This document shows positions 21,154 through 33,125 of a stretch of 64,000 nt of DNA, one piece after another. Within the stretch, counting starts at the first letter, position 1; each line of letters starts with the position of its first letter. Source of the DNA: Absidia repens (Eukaryota; Mucoromycota; Mucoromycetes; Mucorales; Cunninghamellaceae); contig MCGE01000045.1 in the NCBI GenBank assembly GCA_002105175.1, positions 1 to 64,000 on the forward strand, in the 5' to 3' direction. The notes under the pieces were generated by a model. The model ran no database searches. It saw only the letters and a program-made list of their open reading frames with translations, and was not told where the DNA came from. The translations under genes were made by a program, and so were the position numbers.

Positions 21154-21443
21154 AAGATGAGAATGTTGTTACTCCTTATTTAATAAATCTATCATCCTTT
21201 TATAAAGATGTGATTACGATGTAAAACAATATAACTATTTCTACGGTTTAATATAATGGATGGGTTTCTTTTTCAAAGGCATGAAAAAGTGAAATTAGAT
21301 CATGACACCCATGCATGATCTGAGCTCCTTGTATTGTAGCACTGGATTTGAATTTATTTTTATTTCACTTGCATTGTGTCTGATTCACATCAATGTCACA
21401 CTTTATTTTATTTTATTGCTACATTCATATGCAGAATATAACA
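21154..21443 (+). mobile_element. LTR type alpha, truncated
   Basis: Matches the LTR at 19675-20022 from AAGATGAGAATGTTG to its end (ATATAACA). About 58 bp of the left end is missing, and no target duplication is seen. Confidence 0.82.
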
Positions 21444-21849
21444 CGGACCACACAATTTCTCAAGACAGAATCCTATCCTATCTCCTGTCAATGGATTTCC
21501 GAGTCTTCCCACCATTACTCCCACTCTTTGGATTATACGTGGCTGCATGGTACAGGTTATTTGGCTGAGCCGCTGGCAACAAGTCATCCTCAAAGTTCCT
21601 TTCGTCCCCTCTTTAGTCCTTGTTTCACTCGCCTCCCTCTTTACACAGCTACGTTCTCCCTCATTTGAACCCACGTAGTTATAGTTATAGTTTTTTTTTT
21701 ATGTTTTTTTTTTAGTTTACTATTTGTATTTGACTTTTTTTTTATTTGATCTATGATTTGAATCCTCAAGGATGGCCACTCTACGATGCAACTCTTTTTA
21801 TTCCCCGCAATAAAATTTATTTATATTGCCCTAAAAAAAAAATCTCCCC

Positions 21850-22240
21850 CTTTTTCTTTCTTTCCCTTTTTTTTTTTTTGTAACAAAAAATCATTTTTTC
21901 TTCACTGTTTCTGGCTCGTTCTGGACCTGGTGGCCTTGGCTTTCTATTAGGACTAGTTTAGAAGGGTTTTAGAAAAAGGATTACAAGATGCATGGGGAAT
22001 CCCTTTCATTTTGATTCTAGGATCTTGGGCAATGTCTTGATTAGATTAGTATTTCTCGTTTCATCAATAAAACATGTTTGCTTCAATAAAACCTGACTTT
22101 GCTTCAATAAAGCTTGTCTTTGCTTCAAAAATAATATGTCTTTGTTTTGAAAAATGTGCGTTTGCTTCAATGCTGTGTGTTTAAACTTCATTAGCAGTTT
22201 GCAGATCCCTTTTAGAAATCCCTTTTTTATTTTACATAGT
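21850..22240 (+). repeat. Core element, copy 9
   Basis: Core at 21975-22013. It has a pyrimidine tract at 21846-21880, then ACTAGTTTAGAAGGG, the core, and TCAATAAAA motifs at 22066-22110. A fragment of block B (TATCATGATTCAATAAAAG) follows at 22330-22375. Confidence 0.85.
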
Positions 22241-22499
22241 TCCTTCTTCCAACACCATTCTTCTAGACTAGCACCTCTCTCAACTACTATTGGAGGCCTT
22301 TATTTACATCTTCTTTCCTTTTAGTATAGTGTTGGCTATCATGATTCAATAAAAGTTTTTTATTTTGCAATGAACTGCTAATATCGTTTACAAAGTACTG
22401 TATGAACAACGGGGGGGAATAGTCAACACTAATGTAACTGAGCAATGTGGTCAATGTACATTGTTGTAGGCAAACATATATTTTGAGAGAGACTAATGG

Positions 22500-22830
22500 T
22501 GTTAATAATAAAAAAAGGACTAAAGATACTTTATTCAAATGTGAGGATAAACTATAGCAAACTAAATCTAAGTTAAGCTAAACTAAGGACGGTTTTCTGA
22601 CACTGAGCTCAAGATGATGCCCTAATCTAATGGTGCCTCCTGGAGCTTGAATCCAAAATGAAAGGGTTTCCCCACGCATGTTTACGTTGCATTTTTCAAA
22701 ATGCCCCTGAACCAAGTTCTAATTACTAATCCGAGACCATCATCGCTCCATTGAGGTTTCAATGAAGAGGGAAAAAAAGAGGAAACATAAAAAGAGAAAT
22801 CCATAATCGACGGAGTGTGAATACACTGGC
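22500..22830 (-). repeat. Core element, copy 10 (diverged)
   Basis: Core at 22652-22680: CCAAAATGAAAGGGTTTCCC is perfect, but the next segment differs (ACGCATGTTTACG). A single poly-A signal (TTTATTCAAATG at 22530) lies on the minus strand. It is most like copy 17. Confidence 0.82.
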
Positions 22831-24328
22831 GTCTATTTTTTTTTTTTTTTTTTGGGTCATCACTAAAAGTATCTATCTATTTTTTTTCCATACACACAAA
22901 GGTAAGAGCTCTATTGATGAATTGCTCTACATGGCATACGTATCCCAAGAAGGCACCTACCATAGTGCGATAATTGGCAGAGGCGCTTAACCCTATCCTA
23001 TCGGACATCCCCCCCCTTTGGCTGCAAAATGGATGTCAGGTATGTGACACAGCACCTTTTTTATCGGTCAAAGTCAGCACACCTAGTTCCTACTATAGCC
23101 AACCACATAACCTCATCTCTTCATTAACAATATTATTCAGACAACTTTGATCAGCATTTTTGTATACTGCAACACGGGAGAAATGCACCTTTGAAGTTAT
23201 CCCATGGTAATATAACGGATGAAAGATTGGACATTAGTACATCAAAAAAGTCTTCTCAAGCTGATACTAGGGAGTTTTTCATCTGTTCTTTCCACTTCAT
23301 TTCTATGTTTCGCAGCCTTCAATGACCATGCTGGTGGATCCGGCATTGCACACCAACTACATGGTCAGATAGTATTGTCAGATCAGAGTGCAAATCACAG
23401 CATCAAATAAAAAGAGAGCGACTTGCCATTGTGTTTGCCCTAAAAAAATGGAGGGGAGGGGTTTCATAAGTTTCTTTAAGCGAAAATTCATTCACTCCTC
23501 TATTCCGGTCATCGCATACTTGCCTATCCATAAAAATATCATCTATGAAGACGGTGTAAAAAGGGGAAGCAGATGTTGTGTTTCCAGCGAATATACATAA
23601 GTAGTCATACATGCACAACAAGGGGGGAGGTGGAGGAAGAGCATTCAAGCAGACATGCTGTATTTTGTTGGCTTTTCCTGTTACGGTACCCACCCTAGTC
23701 ATTATCTATATTACCTACAAAATAAAAAACACCACCACTATAAAATATGACTGGCTATTCAAAGGGGTGCCAAAAAAAGGGACTTTTCGTTCTTGTGGTA
23801 AAGGGCGAGTGGGAAGGAGTATGGATTTCCACTTGCATTCAAATCCTACATGGCCAATTTTGTATTTCGGGAGATGGTGATTTTGATCTCCCCTTTATTT
23901 GTATTGTAAGAACGATCCAATATTTCTCTTTTTTTTTTCTTTTTCTCTCTCTTTTTCATGACTCTTGATAAACATATATACCCCTCTGTCCAATATGTAA
24001 GGGATTCTTTTTATTTTTTTCAACATGAACTCCCATTGACTCGATGCATGATGCCAATCAAATGCCGCTTATCATCAACAAAGGAAATCATAAGATGAAA
24101 AAAGTCAACATCGACTTGCACCTGCAACAATGTCAGCATCAAGAATAGAAAAAAAAACAATCTATGTAAACGGAGGTAGTACTGTACTGTGCAGTACACC
24201 AGAGACTTAAGGTACATTACATTCAAGAAAGGAGAGACTTGAAAAAAAAGAAACTTAAATACTGCAGAAAAAAAATACTCGTTTGATGTTATTTCTTTTA
24301 TTTAATTATTTAATTGAACCGAATCAAG
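22831..24328. other. Repeat-poor DNA, no gene recognised
   Basis: Short open frames at 23219-23410 and 23403-23702 have no recognisable motif. The last 100 bp act as the leader of the secreted-protein gene. Confidence 0.4.
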
Positions 24329-24931
24329 ATGAAATTGACACTTTTCCTATTGACCACCACGCTTATTGCGAGTTTTGCCAGTGGACAACCAGTCAAGTTG
24401 TTCATGAATGATATGCGTTTAACTGGCCATATCAATAAACTAAATGCCCGCCAAATGGCACCACCAACAACCCTAGGTACATTATCACCAGACGGAGCAG
24501 CTGTTGAAGATCCATCATTGTCCTCCTCCACATCACCATCAGGAACCGCAGACGAAACGATTCATTACCGAAACCAAGGTCCAGCCGATCGTGTCCAGTT
24601 TGGCAAATGTATTCCTTTGAATAAAGAGAACGGCGATTCGGTCAAGTTTGGGAAGTTTGCCAAGCCAGCGTCGTGCTATGCCTACAAAGACAATCTCTGT
24701 GAAAATCTCGCGTTCCCCTTCCCTGTTTTGTTGCCATCCAATGTGGAGCTCGGGAACCCCTTTAATGTGGCCGCCGAATTTATCGGAGCGTATATTTGTC
24801 GGTCGCTTGACAATGAACCTTTATTGAAACCTGCCATGGCGGCTCTCACACCCGTGTCGTCACTGTCACAACAAGTCCCGCAACCAGCAGCATTAGACAA
24901 TTCAATGGGAAACGTGCCTCCCACCAACTGA
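24329..24931 (+). CDS. Small secreted protein, 200 aa
   Basis: Function unknown. The ATG at 24329 gives MKLTLFLLTTTLIASFASGQ, a clear signal peptide: one Lys, a hydrophobic core, and a likely cut after ASG or near Q20. The mature part has a Ser/Thr/Pro-rich segment (residues ~45-80), then a compact segment with four cysteines (KCIPL, ASCYAY, NLCENL, YICRSL) that could form two disulfides, and a Pro/Gln tail. No introns. It lies between repeat copies 10 and 11 on the plus strand. Small size, secretion and few cysteines would suit a surface or effector-like protein, but that is only inference. AATAAA-type signals follow near 25050. Confidence 0.7.
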   Translation: MKLTLFLLTTTLIASFASGQPVKLFMNDMRLTGHINKLNARQMAPPTTLGTLSPDGAAVEDPSLSSSTSPSGTADETIHYRNQGPADRVQFGKCIPLNKENGDSVKFGKFAKPASCYAYKDNLCENLAFPFPVLLPSNVELGNPFNVAAEFIGAYICRSLDNEPLLKPAMAALTPVSSLSQQVPQPAALDNSMGNVPPTN

Positions 24932-25659
24932 CATATTGGGGCCGCCGCCAGAAAAAGAAGAAGGACAACAATGAATAAATGGAGTGAAGTAGCCCTGTGT
25001 CCTTTTTTCTTTTTTCTTTTTTTTGAAAGACGTGTGTGACTTTTTAAATGAATAAATAATAATAACAATGATAATAATAATAGTAGTTATAATAATAAAT
25101 GAATTAATGTGTTTTTGGAATGTAATGAGTCTTGCTTTTTTTATTATATATGACTTGGAAGACGTTGTATATTAAAAAAAAAAAAAATAGTACTACAAAG
25201 CGAGAAGGTCGGTGTTTGATAACATGCTCACAAAACCAACTACCCATCATGGATTTTCTTATTATCATAATGGGTCAGAGTATGTTTTCATAAATTAAAG
25301 AAATGGACAAATTATATTGAAATATATTGGGTACATGTATGCAACACCAAGTATGCGGGGATCATATAGTAACAAAGCGATTCATTGAAAGGATCTCCTG
25401 ATGGATGTCCAGGGGCGAGAAACGGAAAGGATCTGGAAAAAAAAAAAAAGAAGAAGTCTGTATCAATATAATGGGATCTAATCTTCTGTGCAAGGTAGGC
25501 AAAGCATGAGAAAAACAAGAAATGGATATATTTTTATTGAGGGATAATATCAGACGACACCATCAATTTATAAAGAGTCAATGGGGAAAAAGGAATCACT
25601 TGTACGAGACATCAGAATGACTAATGGGACATTTTTTCATTCGAAGCAAGTAAAAGGTA

Positions 25660-25725
25660 GACATATTTTATTCAGATGTAGATACATATTGATACTAAGC
25701 TGACACTAAACTAAGCTAGTGAACA

Positions 25726-25771
<46 letters not shown>

Positions 25772-26012
25772 GACTAATGGCGGTCACCCCTCCTAGATCC
25801 AAAATGAAAGAGTTTCCCCATGCATCTTGTCATCCCTGAGCTGAAAACACTTCTAAACCAGTCCTGACACTAATCTAAGACCACCATAACCTCAAAGAAG
25901 TTGAATGATGAAGAAAAAAAGAAAGCAAAAAGTGAGAAACAGGAGAAGAAAGAGGAGACAGAAAAAAGGGGGGTGGGTAGAAAAATGGAAAATCACCTGA
26001 GCGGGATTCGAA
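25660..26012 (-). repeat. Core element, copy 11
   Basis: Core at 25799-25836. On the minus strand, in order: TTCGAATCCCGCTCAGGTG, a pyrimidine tract, TTAGATTAGTGTCAGGACTG, the core, a T42 run (A's at 25729-25770), GCTTAGTTTAGTGTCAG, and GAATAAAATATGTCTACC. This copy shows the element's layout well because no minisatellites surround it. Confidence 0.88.
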
Positions 26013-26518
26013 ATATTCCCACTGTTATCTCGGTAAGGAATTGGGTTTTCTTCGGATTACCCGAAGTTCCAGTGGATCGTTCGAAAGTTTCTGGTTTTTT
26101 TTTTTCGCCCGTTGTATAAATAGGAGGAAGCAAGGTATATTTGAGTGTTACGAAAAATGCTTTCTTTTTTTCGTACATTGAGAAAATCTCATAAAATAGA
26201 TATTTGATACCGGGGGGATGTGCAGCTAATATTATACACTCTGCATATTCCAAAGCCATAAAAAAAAATAAAAAAAAAAGGCCAGTAATAATATTGTTTT
26301 AAAATTTCCCAAAATTTTGTGTTGAAAGCGAACACAAATGTTCGATTCATATACTCCCACCTCGTAGTTTAGAGTTGTATCCCGTCCCCGTCCTCTTAAA
26401 TATGTCGTCGCATTATATGTAATATTTTTTTTCTTGTGCGACACGATATTTTATCCTCCCGCATAATATTTTGTCGCAGCTAGAGGAACCTGGACCTTTG
26501 TTTTTTTGTTCACACAGA

Positions 26519-28059
26519 ATGATTCCCAATAACAATCAACGACAACAGCCTCTTATCACCAAAATTGCTGAGCAAGAAGAACCTTCTCATTCCATTCACG
26601 AAGACAATGAACTGATTGATATTCGAATCCGAAAGCCGTAGGTAGGACATGTAAAGGTGTGTATATTAATACAAGAGTGTGAGACTAACTTCTTGTTTTT
26701 CTCCCATTTATATTGGTGCCTAAAGTAAAGGAAAGAAAGTCGTCATCTACTTGGAAGCCAGCTCTGATGATAATAAAGATGTGGATATGAACTTTACAGG
26801 TAAAAACTAAGAAAAAAAAAGGGGGAAGGGGAGGGACAATATTATCAGCGTCTTCGAATGAAAGCGTGGACTGACTGGATCTCTTCTATATAGACAGCGA
26901 CATGCAAATCAAACAATATGACGCTGATAAAGCCCTCGATCACGATGGAAGTGAAATTGAACTCCAAGGTGATGGTATCATTATTAGCGCACGTCATCGT
27001 CACCCATTTCCAACTGAAATTATCCAACTCATTCTCAATCACGTCCGTCAACGAGATCTTTATACGTGGGCCCTGGCCAGCAAGCAATTCCATATGATCG
27101 TGAGTCCTATGTTATGGCATGCACCTCAACTACCAAACAAGGTTTCTGTGGACCGCTTCCTTATTGGCGTGGCCGAGTCGTCACGGGGGAGGATGATGGG
27201 TCAACATATACGCAACCTAGACATCGAGGGTGACTCTTGGACGGATACGTACCTGTTATTGTTAATGCCGCACTTGTATCATTTGGAACATTTTGCCATC
27301 AACAACAACGAGACACATATCACCAACGAAAGCTTGCAGCATCTTCCACGGCATTGTCCTCACCTTGTCAGGTTACGTCTCGACCACCATGATGTTACGC
27401 CTGCGACTGTGCATGCGATTGCGCACCATTGTTTCCAGCTACGTCACCTCATTCTGATAGATTGCCCAGCGTTCTCGATCGACGCGCTTGCCCTTCTCGG
27501 GACCCGGCCTTTGTCCAAACTGTGCTTATTATTCAAGGACCCGTACAACCTCTCTGCGACCATGGTGCGTACCTTTGCCACATGGGATGGGCTGACCCAT
27601 GTCCTGATAGGATGTGTAGCTGATCGTACAATCACGAAACAGCTGCTGGCAACCACGGGGTGGCCGTCGTTGATGACTTTTTACCTGTTTGACTGCGAAG
27701 GGGTGGACGATGCTGCGTTGGTGCCGTTTTTGCGAACCCATCCGTCGCTTCTGCGACTCCATCTTGGGCCCCGCTGCCAAATCACCGATGCTTCCTTGGA
27801 CGCCATGGCTCGTTTGCTTCCAGCGTTGACGGAGCTGACCTTGACCATCAGCCATCATGCGCAACTGCCTTCCTTCATGGCCATTCGTCGACTGGTGCGT
27901 CGCTCTCAAAGGCCTCTGACTCAGATCACGCTCGAAAACTGCCCTCCTAGCGTGCTGGATGCATTCCCACTCGTTACGGAATACTCTGGTACAATGGCCG
28001 TCTTGGAACAAAAGTCGCTGGATGAGATTCGATCGGGAGGAGGGGGGTCTGAAAGATGA
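26519..28059 (+). CDS. F-box/leucine-rich repeat protein
   Basis: Probable substrate-recognition subunit of an SCF ubiquitin ligase. Exons 26519-26637, 26726-26799 and 26894-28059 give 452 residues. The first intron uses donor GTAGGTAG, which avoids a stop three bases later. Residues ~100-145 (PFPTEIIQLILNHVRQRDL then ALASKQFHMIVSPMLW) form an F-box, and residues ~150-430 hold irregular leucine-rich repeats (for example CPHLVRLRLDHHDVTPATV, LPALTELTLTISHHAQL), the layout of fungal FBXL proteins. The N-terminus is acidic and probably disordered. The gene sits between core elements 11 and 12. The substrate cannot be inferred. Confidence 0.85.
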
Positions 28060-28162
28060 TATAATATTGATAGAGTGATTAGAAAATGGCAGGCGCAAAT
28101 TGGACTTGAAAAAAAAAAAAAAAAAAATAGTTTGTTTTAGTTTGTTTTTATTTTCCCCATTT

Positions 28163-28168
28163 AATAAA
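28163..28168 (+). terminator. Poly-A signal of F-box gene
   Basis: AATAAA about 100 bp after the stop codon, followed by T-rich sequence. Confidence 0.6.
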
Positions 28169-28849
28169 ATACTGTAATGTAATGTACTTTTTAAGCTTTG
28201 GCTTTCTTTTTTGCTTTTTGTTTGTGTTTGTGTTTTTCTGGGGGGTGATGTGATGTGTATGATGTACTTCTCCTCCCTGTTTTTTCTTTTTATTTGCACA
28301 AAACTTCGGTTGTTTGATAAATCCTTTTTTTTTTCTTTTTTTTTTTTCAACAGGATTTTGTGGCGTGATGGAAGATGCGATGTGCATACATTACTTTATT
28401 TTTGGTACCTGAATATCTTTTTCGGTTGCTTTTTGGATTTTTCAAATCCCGATGTAGATTGTAGTATAGGATGCCAACATCAAGATTTCTAATAGTGTGC
28501 GAGAATAAAATAGGAGATGATATATTACCGTCATGGATTTGACAATAACATCTTACACTAAGGTGGAGATAAGATATGAGGTAGCAGTAACCGAAATGAA
28601 GGTGATTGGAGTTTTGTGTATAATAAAATCAAGAGTAAAATAGAAACTAGATGTCGTATCACAAATAAAACCACCGTATAGTAGGTGACGTTAAATATTC
28701 TTTTTTTTTTTTCCTCCTCTGTGAACTCCATTAACTTGGGGTCATTGACTCGCCGGGACGCATAATAAAGTAAAGAAAGGAAGATGGATAGTGAAGAGTT
28801 GATCGTGAATCTGTTCCTTCAGACAAATAGATTTGCGAGTGGCGTCAGG

Positions 28850-29175
28850 TTAAATAGAACCGCTTGATTATTCCAACGTCGCACCACATGAATTTTTCTT
28901 TTTATTTATCTTTCTCGTCTTGTCTTTCCTCCTTCTCTTTTTCATTTTTTTTTTTTTTTTTACCATTCAACTTTTTTGAGGGCATAGTGTTCTTAGGTTA
29001 GTGTCAGGACTAGTTTAGAAGACTTTTCAGCTCAGGGATGACAAGATGCATGGGGAAACCCTTTCATTTTGGATTTAGGATCTGGAACCAGAACCATCAT
29101 TCGTTGGCTTCATTAGTTCAATTTAGTGTTAGTTTGTCCGTAGTTTATTTCTGCATCTGAATAAAACATATATAT
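28850..29175 (+). repeat. Core element, copy 12
   Basis: Core at 29034-29073. In order: CGCACCACATGAATTTTTC, a pyrimidine tract, TTAGTGTCAGGACTAG, GATGACAAGATGCATGGGG, the core, GTGTTAGTTTGTCCG, GAATAAAACATA. Further TTCAATAAA motifs follow at 29288 and 29503. It lies about 1.25 kb upstream of HET gene 1. Confidence 0.87.
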
Positions 29176-30423
29176 TTTTTACTTGCTCCAATATAAAATG
29201 ACTTACTAGTGTCTCTCATGACTTGTACAATTGATTCCGTTAATACCATCATCCCCGTTTAGATTAGAGATCTGTTGTTGCTGTTCTTCAATAAAAAATA
29301 CCCCTTAGTATTACTAACGCTTTGTGCAGTATATTGGATCTTTCTTTTTCTATATATAATAGTCCCTTTAGATTAGTGGTTGACCATTCTATATATGTCA
29401 CAATAGCCTCCCCCTCATGCTTCCTTCAATATATCCTTCCATTAAATGTTTTATTATATTGAGCCCGCTATTGTTTTTAGTTTTAGTATCTATCGGTATG
29501 CTTCAATAAAATATATATAGGCCTTTTTATGAACCATTCACTGTGACACATCGGATAATAAACAATGTCGCTATGGTAGCTGTTTTGTGAATGTCCTACC
29601 AAAACACCTCGCTTACTACATCAACTTTTCCCCTCAACCCCCCTCACCCTCAGCGATCAATTGGCAGCCATTGATCATCACTATAATTGATGACCTTATT
29701 CCTGCTCTATCAATCATATATATAAATGGAATCTAAGGTCATTGTGCATGTAGCTCTTGCAATATGGACCATTTTGTTCTGCTTTCTGGTTTACTTCAAG
29801 TTCATGTTGAACTACACCATAATAATGCACGATGCTTTCGCCCACACGCAAATACATTCGGGATACCAACATTTTAGCCAATAAAATTGGAGTCATGTAC
29901 AAAAGATGGCTCGCCTTTTTTTATTTCTTTTTTCTTGGGGGAGGAATGTGCGGTACAATGTATGAAAGTGTGTTTTTCTCCTCGACAGGGAGAAATAAAA
30001 CCTCATGTAACCATTTTCTCTCTGATTTCAGTGTTTATTACCTAGTTTCTGTACCTCCATGTCAACGCCCTGAAAATAGTGGATAGCGGCGGTTGTCTAA
30101 ATCTCGCAGACAAATAAAAATCAGGAACCAAAATATTTGTCGAAGAGTATGACACACTAACAGAATCAAGACATCTCCGTTGTCTAAGCCAACATGTATT
30201 CACTTTTACAATCCACTATTGTGGAAGCTACAGTCGTTGGGTGAAGATTAAGTTTTTCGCCTATTGATTCGAAACAAACGTTGGTGGTACCTCATTGAAT
30301 TTCGTGTTACAGACTAATCGGTTTTTGTTATGTTTCGCGAATGTGCGCACCCAAGCCTTTTTTTTTTTTTTTTTTTTTTTTTTGCCAACTGTTCTTCGCC
30401 TCCGTTTTTTTCTCAACTACATC
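29176..30423. other. Intergenic, no gene recognised
   Basis: AT-rich, with further TTCAATAAAA motifs and a T23 run (30358-30383) close to the start of HET gene 1. 29176-29260 resembles 36940-37020, so the core element's extended similarity reaches into this gap. Confidence 0.45.
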
Positions 30424-31827
30424 ATGACAAGCGATGATCTTGTGAATCAGCTTGGTAAAGGTAATATTGGTGTCGCGTGTTGACTGTATATTCAACGTAT
30501 ATATTTAAATCACCGCCCATATGGACTGACTTGACTTACTTGTATAGACGTATCACTAAAAGACACGCAGCAGCAACGACAAGAAAAGTCATTTCAAATT
30601 GTTCTTGTCGATATTGAAAAGGCTGCCAATGATAATGTTATCCAGTGTGTTAAAAAGTCACTCGATGAAAAAGATTTGAAATTTGTTGCCATATCTTACC
30701 GTTGGGGCGAACTACACGAGACGCTGATCGATACTAAAGTGGGTTATACGGCATCGATCACGTCGTTTGCATTGAATGATTTCTATAAGCTTTGCCGTAT
30801 GATGACCTTGGAATTGGATTTTCAATATATCAAGTATGTGTGGGTGGATGCCATCTGTGTGGATCAACGTCCATCCAAGCGAAAAGCAACCATTTACCAA
30901 ATGAGCAATATCTACGACCGCGCCACGTATATTTTAGCAGTGCCCGACCTTCATTTGACTTACTTGATAAGAGCATCGTTAAAAAATAATGAAACCATAG
31001 AGGGCTCCAACAGGTATTGTAGAGATATTTATCACCTTATCCATGGAAATATCGACAAACTCAATGCCCTGGAAGAACAATTCCTCAATGATTCAAACGT
31101 ACCCAAAGATCCTCCTGCATTAAGAGAACTGCTGCTTAGATTTACAGAACATTTTGCGGAAAGTTTTATGCATTACCGACGGCATGACGATTTATATTGC
31201 CCTGTGCAAACGCTAGATCACATCTGCGAAACCACGCAAACAAACCGTCATCATCATTGGCGAACGTGGAGAAAAGGCAGTCAAAAGAAGACGGTGGAAA
31301 AATTACATGAATGTCATGAACCGATTTGTCCTTTAAAAATGTTTCTCAATGCTGGCACAACCACAGCATCCGAGAATGAAAAGTTACAATTCAGCACATC
31401 TCAGTGGAAAGCAAAGATTATTCAAAGAAGTAACAGTATCCGACAATCGATGGAATTGTTGGCAGATCTCATTGTGGATTGGTCATCTCGTGTATGGGTG
31501 ATCAGTGAATACAACATTGCCAAAAAGAAAAACAGTCTCAAATATTGGTTTACTCAATTATCACCACCACTCGCCTTCCCCGATGGAGAAGAATTCACCT
31601 TTTTCACATTTGTCTTTGATGAACCGCCCTTTTCTTCTTGGACTAAATCGTTGTACACAAATCAAGCAGGATCCATCACCACTCGATCAAAGACGTCCAG
31701 CCCAGTCTGTATACAATTTCATTCTACGATCATCCAGCAACTCAATGAACAAACGTTTTTAGAGATGGTTCTGACTTCCAAGGCAAGTAAAAATGGTAAG
31801 TTTAACACACGTACTCACACTCACACA

Positions 31828-31881
<54 letters not shown>

Positions 31882-32670
31882 TTTGATCTTATAAAAATGA
31901 ATCTTTTTTTTTTTTTTTTTTTTTTGTTAATAGAGGATCGACTTTACAGTATTTTACCGTTGTCGGAATACCGAGACAAAAAAACCGAGATGCCTCATTG
32001 GAAAATCCACAACATGACATCCGTCAAATTAAAACTCTACGAGATCATGAATATCAAAGACAAGCTGACACTACTTTTTTGGTCCACCAACAAAGATGCA
32101 CTAAAAAATGATCTTCTACCAACATTTGCAACATCGACTCTACCTTTGGACTTCCAAATTGGACGTCTCATGCATATTATGTCCCACTTTTCTTCCAATT
32201 TTGATTTGTTCGACACATCCACCATGATGCTTCACCACTATCATGATGATGATAATGACGATGATGAGGATGAGGATGATGAGGGTGACACGAACCGATA
32301 CTACCTTCGCTTAACACCAATAGAATATTATGTGGTTAGTCACGATAGTGATCCTGCCACCCGCGTCCATATGCTTACGGATAGTATACCCCTTTGTAAA
32401 CGCCTTGGCATCGATGATGCGTCGATGGAACGGCTCGATATTGTATTGATTCCTGCGTTTCGATCTTATATCCTGCAATCAAGTGATATTGAACCCTACT
32501 ATCAACCGCATTTCTTCATTTTGGTTGGATGTTTTGCTAAAAACAAATGGATACTACCTCCATCTAGTCACACTTACAGTTATCCAAAACTTGAAGATGA
32601 CTCTCTCCAGTTGCACATGAACGATGGCGAAGAAAAAAATAAGCCTGTTGTTGTTTTTGATATCTACTAA
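30424..32670 (+). CDS. HET-domain-like protein 1, 673 aa
   Basis: Three exons: 30424-30460, 30548-31795, 31934-32670. Residues ~58-150 carry the hallmarks of the fungal HET (heterokaryon incompatibility) domain: FVAISYRWGE, KYVWVDAICVDQ (residues 108-119), then KATIYQMSNIYDRATYILAV. In filamentous fungi such proteins trigger death after non-self fusion; whether that role holds here is unknown. The middle part has Cys/His pairs (ECHEPICPLKMF) and ends of helices shared with the paralog downstream. The tail has an Asp/Glu-rich run (residues ~530-545). Intron 2 (138 bp: CA repeat, A run, T run) has no in-frame stop and a length divisible by three, so reading through gives a false long ORF. The paralog has an intron at the same codon. 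Confidence 0.83.
31796..31933 (+). other. In-frame, stop-free intron of HET gene 1
   Basis: Donor GGTAAG and acceptor TTAATAG, interrupting the same Glu codon (G/AG) as the 71-bp intron in the paralog at 35360-35430. It consists of (CA)n, a long A run and a long T run. Confidence 0.8.
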
Positions 32671-32720
32671 AAACGATGTGTGTTTTTTTTTATTCTGTAC
32701 AGTATATTACCCATGCATTT

Positions 32721-32726
32721 AATAAA
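32721..32726 (+). terminator. Poly-A signal of HET gene 1
   Basis: AATAAA 50 bp after the stop. Confidence 0.6.
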
Positions 32727-32829
32727 GAATTACCTAATTATTCCCAATCTATAAAACTTTTGTATCATAGGCATGTTATTTAACGTTCCTTTTATCTTTT
32801 GACGACCAATTATAAATGTATTATCGCGA

Positions 32830-33125
32830 AACGAGGATAGGTTTTGAATCCCCGCCCACATGATTTTTATCTCTTTTCCTCCCATTTTCTAAATTTTTTC
32901 TTTCTTCTTCTCCTTCTTCATCATTGTGACCTTTGTGAGATGATGATGGACTTAGATTAGTGACAGGTCTCGTTTAGAAGAGTTCTTAGCTCAGGGATGA
33001 CAAGACACATGGGGAATCCCTTTCATTTTGAATTCAATATCCAGAGCGTACCATTAGATTAGGACATCATCTTAGTTTAGCTTCGTTTTAGTTTATTCTA
33101 GTTTATCTCTACATTTGAATAAAGT
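32830..33125 (+). repeat. Core element, copy 13
   Basis: Core at 32991-33031 with GGGGAATCCC. In order: CCCCGCCCACATGATTTTT (32846-32864), a pyrimidine tract, TTAGATTAGTGACAGG, the core, TTTAGTTTATTC, GAATAAAGTGTG. It lies about 0.8 kb upstream of HET gene 2. Confidence 0.88.

Larger units (their letters stand above)
20341..21842 (+). pseudogene. LINE 3'-end remnant with nested LTRs
   Basis: Decayed C-terminal end of a non-LTR retrotransposon ORF. KWHWKTFWSHPQRFHARTLW (about 20660-20730) resembles the W-x-x-FW...R-T-x-W-R motif before the zinc-binding segment that follows LINE reverse transcriptases. The zinc-like text SCLFCDGPSEGLSH is readable only by skipping the LTR at 20813-21131. The far end VIWLSRWQQVIL...FEPT stops at 21676-21678 and is followed by AATAAA (near 21810) and an A run at 21834-21842, a typical LINE tail. 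Frames are broken in several places. The reverse transcriptase itself is absent (5' truncation). Confidence 0.75.

Noticed and set aside
27529..28350. A 273-codon frame antisense to the F-box/LRR gene.
   Set aside because: It overlaps conserved F-box/LRR codons, is Lys/Phe-rich at the poly-A/T part, and shows no domain.
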